Of a stretch of DNA of 64,000 nucleotides, positions 41,812 to 52,320 are shown in pieces; the stretch's first letter is position 1; each line of letters begins with the position of its first letter. The stretch is from NCBI GenBank assembly GCA_977006965.1, contig OZ345373.1:1612001-1676000 (forward strand), written 5' to 3'. Position numbers and translations under genes: made by a program. Below the pieces are notes generated by a model, which did no database searches, was not told where the DNA came from, and saw only the letters and a program-made list of their open reading frames with translations. The DNA comes from Phymatolithon calcareum. Its lineage: Eukaryota > Rhodophyta > Florideophyceae > Hapalidiales.

Positions 41812-44364
41812 CAACGGTTTATTGAAGTATTGTAAGAATGTACCATGTCTGGCCATTTGTAATCACTGGGAGTGAAAAAATAAGGTTGTGTTTATCCTGA
41901 AATGGGGTGATCTCTCTCCATGCGATGATGAGATGCGTCAGTCTAAGATGCGATCAGGATCGCCGCTTAAATAGAGCAGGGGCGAGAAATTGCACACCCT
42001 GTAAAAGGGGGGGAGGACTAGCCGACACTAGACTAATGATCTCAAGTAGTCGTTATGTAATCATTGAAAGTGTAAATGTCGTTCATTACACTCCTGCAAC
42101 ATTGCGTGTCTACACATTGCCGCTCTATCGGTCATATTCGCTTTCACTCGCATCCGTTGTCGACACCCCGGCACCGTCAGCAGCAACCGTTTTAGCTATA
42201 CACGCAGCCTACTCAACCTACAACAACATTAAATGGGACCTGCACGACACCAACTTCACGTTCAGGGTACCGACTCCGGACTTCTTGCCCATATACGCGC
42301 GCGACGTCCACAAGTCTTTAAGATTGAACCCTCTGATCTCTACCGCAGTTCAGACTTAAAGGTGGCTAGCTTCCCAACTGGATGTTAAATGGATGCATCA
42401 GAAAACTACCGTATTGTATGGGTTCAGGCACCCTTTAATCAACGCTAAAAAACTCCGCACGGGTCCGGTATAGTAACTACAGCTACGAAAGTCGCTGGAG
42501 AATGCATGATGCTCTAACGGCGAAGTTTTCCCAGACGATGTAAGACGTCTTACGACTGTCCCGCTCCAACAATTCATGTGCATCAAATCAACACCTAGCT
42601 ATGAAGCAATGATTCAAGATTGAGTCAAGCGATCTGCGCGGTCATCACATATGCAGTACATTGCGGGCGCCATCGAATCGTCTATCCACGGCAAGCTCAT
42701 TCAATGCCAAGAGTACAAAAGCTATCCCAATCCCTTTTACTTAGTCACATTGATTTGTCTGCATTTCATGCGTTCGTGTCATCGCAGGAGTTTGTATGCT
42801 TCTCACTCTAGACCTTTAGGGTTTGAAGGGTTAGTGTGCGTTTAGACATAAGTGTTTCCGCCCAGAGAGAGAGGAGAGGGCGAGGAGGAAGCACGAGAAA
42901 TTTGATCATTTTCCATCCCTATAATTGCGCGCTGACGAGGCTATACAGGATCGTAATAGGGGCAACGTGCTGACGACCTAAACCACGCTATACCGGCCAT
43001 CGACATGGCATCGTCATTACCACCGTCGGGTTCTCTAGTCGCATGCGTCGTCACTTCCGTTCAGTCGATTTTTTGCCACAAACGAAGGTGCTTTTCATGG
43101 TAGCCGCGGAATTTCAGGATTCTTATGTGGCGCGAGGGACGTCTGTGCCATCTGGGCGACTTCGTCAAGCACTGCAGTATACCTTCGCTGACTGCAGGTC
43201 GATTCATATAACTTGGACCCTTGTACTGTTACAGTCCCCGAAATTGAAGCACGGACACTTTCACGAGATAAAACTTTGACACGCCTGGCACTCGATTTTA
43301 AAAAATTACGTTCTCGAAGCGAACACAATGCACTATATGCTGGTGGAGTGTGAGGGTTATAAGCTGACGTCCTTGCGCTTCAGGTACGCAAAGAGTAATA
43401 TCGCGCCGGTCGAAGCAGAAGTCAAGCAATGGTATCGAGAATGCGGCGATCCCGAAATGGGCACAGTAGTAAGGGCACCGGGCCCTTCCAGGGGCACATC
43501 TAAGAGGGAACCACCTTTAAGGGGCGCAACTGCAAGAGCACCGAAATTGTCAGCCAAAGGTCGGTTCGGAAACCTGTTTTTTCCTCGCCAAGACGATGCG
43601 TAAGTGATCGTATTCTAGGGCAACATAGAACTACAATATTTTTCTACTTGAGACCTAACCGTCTATTTATTACTATCTAAACTATTGTATTCTGACACCA
43701 TGAGCAAGTATTCCACTGTCCCCAAACTTGAATCGTTATAGTTGTAGCTCGGTCTGAAAGATAGGTGGCAGCTTTTCCGGTCCCTCTTGCTTTTCCTTAA
43801 TGACAAGTGCTCAGCATATTTTGACGCATGTCCTGGTCCACGATATCCTTGTCGATCCCTACGACGTGTTGGCACATTCTGGACGTTCTTCAAACCAGTA
43901 AAATGCCAAAGTCACCCAGGATTTCCCACTCTTCCTTTTGCGCCAGATTACTTCGCTGATGGACAGAGTACAGTTTTCGACTTTTGGCATAGGAAGGAGA
44001 GCGCCTTGAATCGAAGAGAAAGAGTAGAATTCCATAGTACAAGAGAAGAGAACTCCCAGCAATACTTAAAATTGTCACAACTGAAACGCAGGCATATAGC
44101 GATTAATTACGCCTTTGGAACATTCCCCGCAAGTGTCTACAATACTGATGGACTATAGAGTTGAAGCAAAGTCAGACAGCACATGGAGTCTCTGGAGCGA
44201 AACTTGTCAGTCTAAGAAAAAGACAGAGCGCTAACAGAGAAGGTATTAGATGACCTTTTCCTCTTCAGCAAAAACATCATCGAGAGTATGCAGAGTGAAG
44301 AAGTCCTGTAATGAATGAAGAAGCCAAGCTTGGGAAACTTTGAGTAAAAACAATCGAGTGCATG
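41812..44364. other. Long stretch with no recognised gene
   Basis: About 2.5 kb. Frames at 41907-42359 and 43328-43603 on the plus strand are open but match nothing I know. The second has proline/arginine-rich repeats (RAPGPSRGTSKREPPLRG). I would not call either a gene. Confidence 0.3.
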
Positions 44365-44368
44365 CTAG

Positions 44369-46006
44369 TGTCTAGTTTACTGAAATTTTTCCTCAATTGA
44401 GGGGCACTTTTCCCTCAATTGAGGTAACGAAAATCATTTAATTTTTGCGCATGAAAGCTACTCACTATCGGGCACATCAAAAGCGTCAAGCTCATGGATG
44501 TCTTCCACATGCTTCGCAAAGCAATTCCTGCCAGTAGACGTGCCGCAAATGAATATTGCGGCACCTTCTAGCCTGTTACATGATGAGCACACCAGCGTTG
44601 TCTTCTTGACTTTGCAGACCCTGCAGTTCTTTTGCGAAGCAAAATTAGTCATCATGCCATCCGCAGTCTTCCTTTTCTTTCTCGTGGGGGTTAAGTGGGT
44701 TCCAACACCGCTCCCGGAGACAAAAATACGTTCAGGAGTGGTTGAGCGGCGACGAGTATGACGCGAATCGAACGAGTTATCGATGAGTTGCTCGGCCAGC
44801 ACTTCATAATACCTTCGTTGCGTCATGTGATCCTGATACTCTGCATGCGCATCGGAGAATAAAAGCCAGCTGTCAACCACACAAATCGCCTGGTAGTCTG
44901 CCATAGATCTGTCTTAGCGCTGAACTCAAATCTTGTCATGAGGACGAGGATTCCGAAAAACTTAATCAACTCTGTGACCGTAGTCTCTTTTCGCGCGATT
45001 CATTTCAGCTTCGCGGACGTCCATGCTGCTATTTTTCGAAGGTGACCTTGCGGAAACATGGTCATAAAGCAATCATAGGGCGTGTGATGCCCAATACCAC
45101 CATTTTCCGATATAAAATCTCCATGTGGAGTGCGAACTGTCCAGAACTGACGTGGAATTCGTCCTCCAATCGGGCATAGAACTTGTCGCTCGTACCATGG
45201 CACCCCATGAGCAATATCGTTGGGTTCTCGGTCGGATGTGATGACATCTACTTCCTCTTGCGACACCTGGTCCCAAGAGCCTTGCATGGCGTAGGCGAGA
45301 GTGCCTGGTATAGGGCGTCCATAGCTTCTGAGGGTTGTATCGAAGCTTGTGTGCCGTTTTGGAGAGCTTGTGGTTGCGACTGGGGACAATAAACTGGCAT
45401 TTGGCGAAGAAGACGGACGACCACGAGTACTGTAAGCCGGATTTTGTGGTGCAGAGTTCTGCGTGCTGGGACTTGATACAAGCATTCGAGAGGACGGAGA
45501 ACCTTCGTCAACCTTTCCTGCCTTGATGTTAACAATCTTGAGTGTCTTAATCTTAGTTTTCTCAGTCGGTTTCTGAACTAGGACCCATTTCACGCGAAGC
45601 GATGTGCTTTGCGCGCCCATTGATTTCATTCAATAGTACCTCCAGAACTGTGTCGTTCACCTTTTTTGACTTGGAAAAGGCTCCATAGAGCCTGCAACAC
45701 TCTGCGAGACTGGTCACTGATGTTGCCTTAGTGTGTACGGACGCGCCGACCACTCGGCGCGGGTCTTTTTCTCGTGACATGGCAGGTCCGCTTCTTCTAA
45801 CTGAAAATTGTAATTTCGTTCCTACCGCCGAACGACGCCCATTTAAGGCCGTAGTTTGGGTACTCCTCAGGCAGAACACAAGCCCGCCTTCCCAAAGTTG
45901 GCGCGAACTTTCTGTTTCGCATTCTTTGTACATACTTTTTTGAGCTTTCAAAAAGCCCCTCAATTGAGGGATTTATCCTCAATTGAGGTGGTTAGTAAAC
46001 TAGACA
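44369..46006 (-). mobile_element. piggyBac-like element pB1, internally deleted (1638 bp)
   Basis: Terminal inverted repeat TGTCTAGTTTACT at both ends, flanked by CTAG (44365-44368 and 46007-46010). Two palindromic CCTCAATTGAGG sites lie just inside each end (44391-44402, 44413-44424, 45958-45969, 45977-45988). The interior encodes the N-terminal and C-terminal parts of a piggyBac-type transposase on the minus strand, with the catalytic centre missing. Confidence 0.85.
44458..45963 (-). pseudogene. piggyBac-like transposase remnant (N-terminus plus Cys-rich C-terminus)
   Basis: On the minus strand, 45963-45562 and 45629-45000 give the N-terminal region. It contains LRVKWVLVQKPTEKTKIKTL and ends YDCFMTMFPQGHLRKIAAWT, matching the start of the DDE_Tnp_1_7 domain (x-D-x-F-x-x-x-F-P...T). 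The frame then stops. At 44904-44458 the C-terminal end follows: RRYYEVLAEQLIDNSFDS, then a Cys-rich finger with CRVCKVKKTTLVCSSC and HVEDIHELDAF. The several hundred residues carrying the catalytic Asp triad are deleted between them, so this is a non-autonomous derivative. Confidence 0.8.
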
Positions 46007-46010
46007 CTAG

Positions 46011-46807
46011 GGGCTCAGATAGAACACCAGACGTGTGAGAAGAGCCAGCCTATTGTCGGTAGCACTTGAGGAAGCCTTGCCCGTATATTCTTATGACTGT
46101 GGCGCTTGTAGGAGTAAACTTGTCAAAAACATTTTGCGAAATGTCACTGAACGAAGTCCCCCATTTAGACATTACGGGCAATACTAGTGTTGATATTGGT
46201 GGAGCACGCATACAAAGGACAGTATATTCTGATATGCTGAATTGCCTGGCTAACCTCAAAAGCTACCCTGATGTGCACTCCAATAATGTTGAAGTTCTGT
46301 CGTTTATTGTAAAGGTGGCTGCCTTCCCAACGGGATGGATGGATGGATGGATGGATGTGAGTTTACTTCAAGCTCTCGTTGTCTATTTAACACCTGAGAG
46401 GCTTATCTGGGCGGTGAATCGCGTTGCCTAATGTTTCCTATCTTTTATTCTTTGAGCTTACTCTGTGTGGTTCAGGATTATATTAATCGCACGGGCTGCT
46501 CTTCCTTCTTCGTCGCTTGTCCACGCCGGCTCTAGAATTATTTACTTCAACCTCCAATAATGTCATGCGCGGGAAAACAGTAATGTACCCAAAAAAAGGA
46601 TGTACCCTAAATGAAACACACTGGACTTACGCCTGAATCGGAGCAAGGTAACCATTGATAAGCTCAGTGTCAGAGGCATCAGAAGTATCCTCAAGTTACA
46701 AGCCCACGCAAATAACTTTCTCCCGGAGATTCATTACTACTGCCTCAATATCCCCATCCGTACACCTCCAAATCGTCGTGTTTGGTCAAGCTTGCGCCCA
46801 GGCCGCC
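46011..46807. other. Intergenic, with GGAT microsatellite
   Basis: About 800 bp. A run of GGAT units lies at about 46333-46357. The frame 46066-46431 (plus) spans the microsatellite and matches nothing known; I treat it as unproven. Confidence 0.35.
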
Positions 46808-47101
46808 ATGGAAAGCGACAAGCCGAGCGAGAGTGGTAACGGAGGCTTTCTACATCGTTTCTGGCCTACAAAAGCCACTACAACGTCTCCGCGTAGTCCC
46901 TCAGCGAGCCAGGGGACACCCCGCAAGTCGCGCACAAAGGACGTGTGGGGGTCTGTGTTCCACCCTCAGGGAAAGGCGCCGACGAAGGCAGACAGGTATG
47001 ACCTAGGCACTGGCCCACCGAGCCCTGCTGGGCAGAGCACCAGTGAGCTGCACGCCAAGGGTACCGCCGACATCTCGCTGGATGAGCGAAAGGCTGACTA
47101 G
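46808..47101 (+). CDS. Small DRM1/ARP-like protein, 97 aa
   Basis: The ATG at 46808 sits in an excellent context (GCCGCCATGG); the longer upstream frame is ignored. The product is hydrophilic, Ser/Thr/Pro-rich and likely disordered, with GGFLHRFWPTKATTTSPRSP, TPRKSRTKDVWGSVFHPQGK and a following DLGTGPPSPAG. The D-N-VWxSVF-x-P core preceded by Ser/Thr-Pro-rich sequence recalls plant dormancy/auxin-repressed proteins (DRM1/ARP), whose biochemical role is unclear. No signal peptide or membrane segment. The similarity is short and from memory; the ORF itself is more certain than the family. Confidence 0.55.
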   Translation: MESDKPSESGNGGFLHRFWPTKATTTSPRSPSASQGTPRKSRTKDVWGSVFHPQGKAPTKADRYDLGTGPPSPAGQSTSELHAKGTADISLDERKAD

Positions 47102-48915
47102 AGCTCCGTGGAGCCTGCATGATGTTGGCTGACAAGGAGGCAGCCTGGTGGGAACGTTGGTGGTAGCGGACCGTATGGACTTGATACCCGACTATTATGG
47201 TGCACAAGTGACCGATGATCACTTTGTGCGCTCTCTTGCAACCAGTTTAGTGTATTGTAGAAGTAAGTGATGACATTGAGAGCAACGTGTTAAGCATTGT
47301 TTTGATTGCCGATGCGCGAAAGTATTAGGGTTGTGAATGACGGTCGAGAACCAATCTTTATGCTTCAAGAGATACCGCGCCTCTACTGTACACGCGTAGC
47401 TTAGTCCGAAGCTTTGGAGCTGATCGGAGAGGCAATCAATATGAGTTAAGACACGGTACGCAGTATAGTACATATTACGTTAGGTCAAGAATCGGCAGAT
47501 CGGAAAAGTTTACGATAGACTTCGCGAGAGAATTATTGAAGATGCCGTTGCTCGAGCATTTGATTGTGATCCATGATGGTCGTGTACGTGCTTCGTTGCT
47601 CCTTTCTTTCAATGTAAGATTTGTGTTACAAGCACGAGAGCCACAGTCGATTGCCGCAGGGAACGGTCTCTTGCTGGGCGACAAAAGTGATAAGGACAAG
47701 ATCGGGCGCGATGTTGAAGAGGCGACTTGTACCTTCGGCACGGGGTAAGTTGCATATCAATCGACCGCTCCTTGCAAGTTTGGAACATGTCTACAACATC
47801 TTGCTGGCAATCTACAGCACACATCCAACACTCGAGTGATCAGTCATTTCTACTATTTATAAAATACAGTATTCAGTGTTCAACAGTGCGTGGGTTTCTC
47901 ATCAAATGAGCAATACAGTAGATTCCACGAGTTTCTTCAAGGCTCGATGGTGCTACAGTATTGAGAGAAATGAAATTTCAAGCGCGGCTCTGCAAAACTA
48001 ACTTTAGCTGCTGGCCCCCACCACCACCAAAGGGAGGCGTCTCTCATAGGCCTGTCTCTCATCGTACTGTACTCTCGTACAGCCCACCACGTCAAGAGCT
48101 ATCATTTCTGCACGTTCTGCAGTTGCTGCGGTAGCTTAAAGTAAAAAACTGTGCATTTAAATGTACTGTAGCTTTAACTTGCTTACATTTTTGTCGTTAC
48201 GAAGTCGACCCAAGGCAGTGCGTAATCCAGAAATACATAGACGTAATTTTTGATGAGAAAATTTCGCAACTTGAAAGTAGACTTTATGGGCTTCCGTTTC
48301 AATTGAATTGAAACCACAGCCGGTTCCGTATACTGTAGCGCAATTTTCGACGTTTGGACAATTTTTCCAGATTTGGAATCTGCGCGTTCATTCACGACAT
48401 ATGATACTGTACAGTTATTCGAGCAAGGACATGCGCAATTCTGCATTCATCATGGATGCAGAATTGCATGACGCAGTCCCGGATCTGGCCTGCGGATAGG
48501 AAGGCATCGATCGACCCTCCAACCAACATCATACTGTAGGATTCTTCAGGGGGATACTGTACAGAACTGTACACATCGTCCAGCGCGCGGGACCTGCTGA
48601 TATGATACAACAGTGTTGTTACAACACGCAGCCTCCCTGCTTCCACGCATGGAAGCAAGAAGGCTTGCACTGCACTCAGTGTGGATGTAGCAAAACAAGG
48701 TGGGAACTTTGCTTCCTCACATTGCATTTATTTTCGTTTACAGTACAGTGCCGGTCGAGAGCCTCTCGACCTGCATCAACAAGCCTCTTGGCGAGAGGCA
48801 CAGTATGCTTTTTCATGCTGCTTCCTTTGAAACACACGGCCGACACAATTCTTGCAGTAAAGTTTACTGTATTATGATACAACAATAGAACCTTTTAGGC
48901 GCTTCCCGAAGGAAC
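47102..48915. other. Intergenic, rich in TACTGTA/TACAGTA heptamers
   Basis: About 1.8 kb with no recognised gene. Between 47870 and 48870 at least eleven copies of TACTGTA or TACAGTA occur. A hairpin lies at 48435-48467 and a small palindrome (GGTCGAGAG/CTCTCGACC) near 48752-48770. Confidence 0.45.
48435..48467. repeat. Hairpin with 12-bp arms
   Basis: GCAATTCTGCAT and its complement ATGCAGAATTGC flank a 9-nt loop. Confidence 0.7.
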
Positions 48916-48922
48916 ATACTAT

Positions 48923-49462
48923 CAGGGGAATGTAAGAAGGGGAGGAAAGCAAAGCGTATGACAACCGAAATTTGTACAAACACAATAGCGCTCATTATTT
49001 GAAACTACGGACTCGCATCAAAAAAACATATATGAAACCAGATTTACTGTCCAAAATGTACGCTTGTATTCGCCGCGGTGAATGTCAGGGGGGCTAATAA
49101 TCGCGCATCCATTTTGTGGTCAAAAATAATGACCAGACAGAAAGATTAGAAATGGGCACAGCTTGTGCACGTAAGCGTGATTTTGTGCCAATAGTTTCGA
49201 AGAGCTCGGCTGACGCCAACGCACAAACCGCATTGATTAAGCCATAGATACTTTCAGGTGCATAGCGCTCTATAAACAGTGAGCGCTTATTAGTTGAAGT
49301 TTTCGAATACGCAGTGGCAGGTGTATACGAGTACATTAAATTCACTAATTTTGCTGATACGTGAATTCCCTCATAATTTTGTCTGCAGAAACGACTACGG
49401 ATTTTTATTTATTTTTTTGATGCATTAAAATTCTGCTTTCCTCCCCTTCTTACATTCCCCTG
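48923..49462. mobile_element. Non-autonomous TIR DNA transposon T3 (CAGGGG family), 540 bp
   Basis: A near-perfect 29-bp TIR beginning CAGGGGAATGTAAGAAGG, flanked by the exact 7-bp direct repeat ATACTAT (48916-48922 and 49463-49469). The interior includes an 83-codon minus-strand frame (49345-49094) with no recognised domain, perhaps a trace of a transposase. Best preserved of the three family members. Confidence 0.9.
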
Positions 49463-49469
49463 ATACTAT

Positions 49470-50345
49470 TTAAAAATACGAACCTACACGAGCGCTGTCC
49501 TGTACAGGACAAGTGAAACATTTTGCTTTTCGATCGGTACGGTTTGGTTGAAGCTCTATGTTGATGCATCATTCATAATAAAATTTTGTTGATATATCAT
49601 AAATATTCAGTAAACGAAGCGTTCCCATTCGTTCTGGATCGTGGACCATGCCTTTCCATTGGATAGTCTCTCAAATAAGGCTTGTGTGCGAGTTTGTTTC
49701 GATGTTGTCCCAAATCTGACATCAGACCGTCGAAATGAATTGATGAGCCCGCAATACCGAAGATTCTGCAACGTGTGCCAACTCGAGCGGGAATATCCAA
49801 TCAAATGCCGTTTGTGATCGTATCATATTCATGCTTTTGAAGTCGACTTGACTCATACCCCCCAGCAATGATATCGACGTTCGTTGATTTGCACAATGCT
49901 CGGTCACGAAGAGCTCCATCCCTTCTTTGAATTTGTTTTTCTCATCCTCCGTAGTCGATCGAAACTTCTAATTTTAGGACCTGAAGAGGAGTCTATTCAG
50001 TATTATTGCTGTAGTAATCCTGCCACGTACTGTGCTTCTCCGGTAATACTCGAATGCATCTACATATGTTTCATAAAAACACACCACCATGCGTGCCCAT
50101 CGTGTTCAACCGTGCGTTGCCCTCCCGCCGCCGTGGGCCAAAAACCTCCACCTCCCCGCATTGCATTCCGAAACCAATGTTTCATTCCAAAAACACTTTT
50201 GCTTTATCCTCTTCAGTGCCGCTCCATTGACTCTTCTACCCGGCGAGCCGGCCCTCTTTTCCACGCTGACTGTCCCAACTCACGTGCATTGCAAGCCGCC
50301 TGCGCCACCACCGCCACCACCGCCACCACCGCCATTCACGGCACA
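49470..50345. other. Upstream region of the secreted-protein gene
   Basis: About 880 bp. The last 60 bp are a CCACCG-rich triplet repeat (about 50308-50335) immediately before the start codon. No other gene recognised. Confidence 0.4.
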
Positions 50346-51119
50346 ATGGCAGTCATCTCTCTCTTCCTTCGTGCCACTGTCGCCGCCCTCTGTCTCGCCA
50401 GTGCGTTCGCGACGTATCAACCGTGTGTTCAAGAATCGTTACGAGCGGCGCGTGTGTGCGGTTTTTCAATCGATTGGACGGAACCGTTCACCGGTCTCGA
50501 ATCCGTGTCGAACGCCATCTCAATCCCCAGCGACGGCGAGGATATCCCAACCTCCTTCCCGAAGAAACTGTGCTCGAAGAGCTGCGTCAACAAGGCCGTC
50601 TGTGCCTTGGAATGCATCTCGGCGGAGTACACGCCAAGCACCACGCCAAGTTTCGCCGGCGGCATGGGGCTTGAGGAGGATGGATTTAATGCCGATATAT
50701 TCCGCTTCGGATTGTGCACATCCCCCGTCTTGTTCCTCGGACTTACTACGTATCCCGGAAAGTCGAAGTGGGACGCCGCGGAAGAGAAGGGCGTTTGGCG
50801 TTCAGCTATCAACTTCAAGGATTTCGTCGCCACTCGCTTGGCCGAGAATGACACTAATGTAAGTCCCAATGGGTTCGATATTGATAGTATCGGGTACAGC
50901 GGGCGGTGCACTTTGGTGCGTCATTGTAAGGGGCGGTCGTATTCGAAGCGTCGGTGCAATCGGAAAAGGGTTTATATGGGGCGAGGGAAATGGGAACGTA
51001 TTCGAAGTAGGTTTAGGAATATGCATCGTGGCATGCGGAAGAAGGGGTCGCGCAAGAGGAGGCGTCGTAGAATGCAGAAGGCGTCGCACAAGAAGAAGCG
51101 AAACATTAGAAGGAAATAG
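50346..51119 (+). CDS. Secreted cysteine-containing protein with very basic C-terminus, 257 aa
   Basis: The frame is open from 49884, but the ATG at 50346 begins a clear signal peptide (MAVISLFLRATVAALCLASA, predicted cut near FATY) and is the natural start. The mature part has paired cysteines (LCSKSCVNKAVCALEC) and no family I know. From about residue 170 the frame becomes extremely Arg/Lys-rich (GSRKRRRRRMQKASHKKKR). A consensus donor GTAAGT at 50863 and an acceptor-like GGGTACAG ending at 50898 could define a 36-bp intron; splicing there would end the protein after about nine further codons and remove the basic tail. The unspliced reading gives an unusual polycationic extracellular protein. 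Confidence 0.55.
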   Translation: MAVISLFLRATVAALCLASAFATYQPCVQESLRAARVCGFSIDWTEPFTGLESVSNAISIPSDGEDIPTSFPKKLCSKSCVNKAVCALECISAEYTPSTTPSFAGGMGLEEDGFNADIFRFGLCTSPVLFLGLTTYPGKSKWDAAEEKGVWRSAINFKDFVATRLAENDTNVSPNGFDIDSIGYSGRCTLVRHCKGRSYSKRRCNRKRVYMGRGKWERIRSRFRNMHRGMRKKGSRKRRRRRMQKASHKKKRNIRRK

Positions 51120-51767
51120 ACAAACGGTCGGTTTTTTAGTTTGCCTTCTCATGGTTCCCTTTTTTCGAAATTGTAAATCTTCGTTTTTGTCAACTGGATA
51201 TCCCCGCCTGCCAGGACAGAGGAATAATGTTCCTCACCGAGGTGCTTTGTACAGTAGGATCAGATGCGGATTTTATTTGTAGACCGCCGAATAGTGTTGC
51301 ACCCACCATAAGAAACAATTCACTAGACAGCCTTAAGCCGATAACTCTTGTTGCTAGAAAGTTGGCCCAAGCATCAGTAGATGGGGTTGTATCTGTGAAA
51401 AAAGGTATACATTTATTACTTCATTTCCAAATGTTGAGCATCCACTCAACGAGTCGGTACTCTATACATCCAGATTGGCGAATGTTGCTCTTGGAAATGG
51501 CAGCAAGCAAACAGCAAAACGCCCCACCTAGGAGTAGCAGGGCAAGCTTTTCGAACGGTTTTCTAATGTAGCTTAGTCTGGACGTTCCGTACAGCCCATG
51601 ACTGAAAAGTCTACAGTATAGAGCTGCGTAGTAAATGCAGTCAAGGACCTACAGTCAGTGATGCGAGCGAATAAGTATCCAGCTACTAGAAGGGACGTGT
51701 TTTGAGCTCGCGTCAAAACCAACACAATAGTGTGGACCCAACTCTATTCGGACTGCAGCTCTACTTC
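51120..51767. other. Intergenic, no recognised feature
   Basis: About 650 bp with no assignable gene. Confidence 0.35.
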
Positions 51768-51820
51768 CAGTCGGTTTTTGGCACTCCCACATTAAATGTG
51801 GGAGTGCCAAAAACCGACTG
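51768..51820. repeat. Perfect 26-bp-arm hairpin with one-base loop
   Basis: CAGTCGGTTTTTGGCACTCC through CACATT, a single A, then the exact complement. The outer CTATTC (51744) and GAATAG (about 51820) suggest the palindrome was once longer and has an insertion in its left arm. Confidence 0.9.
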
Positions 51821-52025
51821 AATAGTTTTCTGATAATTTGCATTCCGCTCAAACGTACTTGTTGTAGTGCCAGGCTCCAAAGAACCCGACGCCACATGGG
51901 AGAGAAAAGCCCAAGAGAGGAGAGAGACGAAAAGAGCGGGAGAGACAAGACAAAAGAGGAGGAAAGAAAGACAAGCAACCAAAACCCCCAGACCAGCGGA
52001 CAAAATAGGCGTCCACCATCGTAGT

Positions 52026-52320
52026 ACTCCATGGCTTTGCGGGAACGCAAGCGGTCGTGAGCGTAGAACACGAGCGCAAGGCTACGCCGAACAGGGCTTC
52101 AGAAGCTTGACGAGGTAGATGAGGGTGAATAGAGATAGACGCGACTTGAACCAGGGCGAAGTCGGTAATGCAGGTCACGGAGGACACTCCACAGCTTTGC
52201 GGGAACACAAGCGGTCGCATGGATGAGATACGAGGGCGAGGCTACGCCGAACAGGGCTTCGGAAGCTCGACGTGAGGAGCACTAGGTCCAGATGATAAGC
52301 GCAACTTGCAACACAAAACG
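52026..52320. repeat. Two-copy tandem repeat, period 160 bp
   Basis: ACTCCA-GGCTTTGCGGGAAC (52026) recurs at 52186, and AAGGCTACGCCGAACAGGGC is repeated at the same spacing. The purine-rich plus strand here makes spurious hydrophobic frames on the minus strand. Confidence 0.75.

Noticed and set aside
49884-50345. N-terminal extension of the secreted-protein frame
   Set aside because: It would place a signal peptide internally, and its last part is a CCACCG triplet repeat; the ATG at 50346 is the better start.
51655-52220. Minus-strand frames with apparent membrane segments
   Set aside because: They arise from a GA-rich plus strand (CT-rich codons give Leu/Ser/Phe) and do not continue into a coherent protein.
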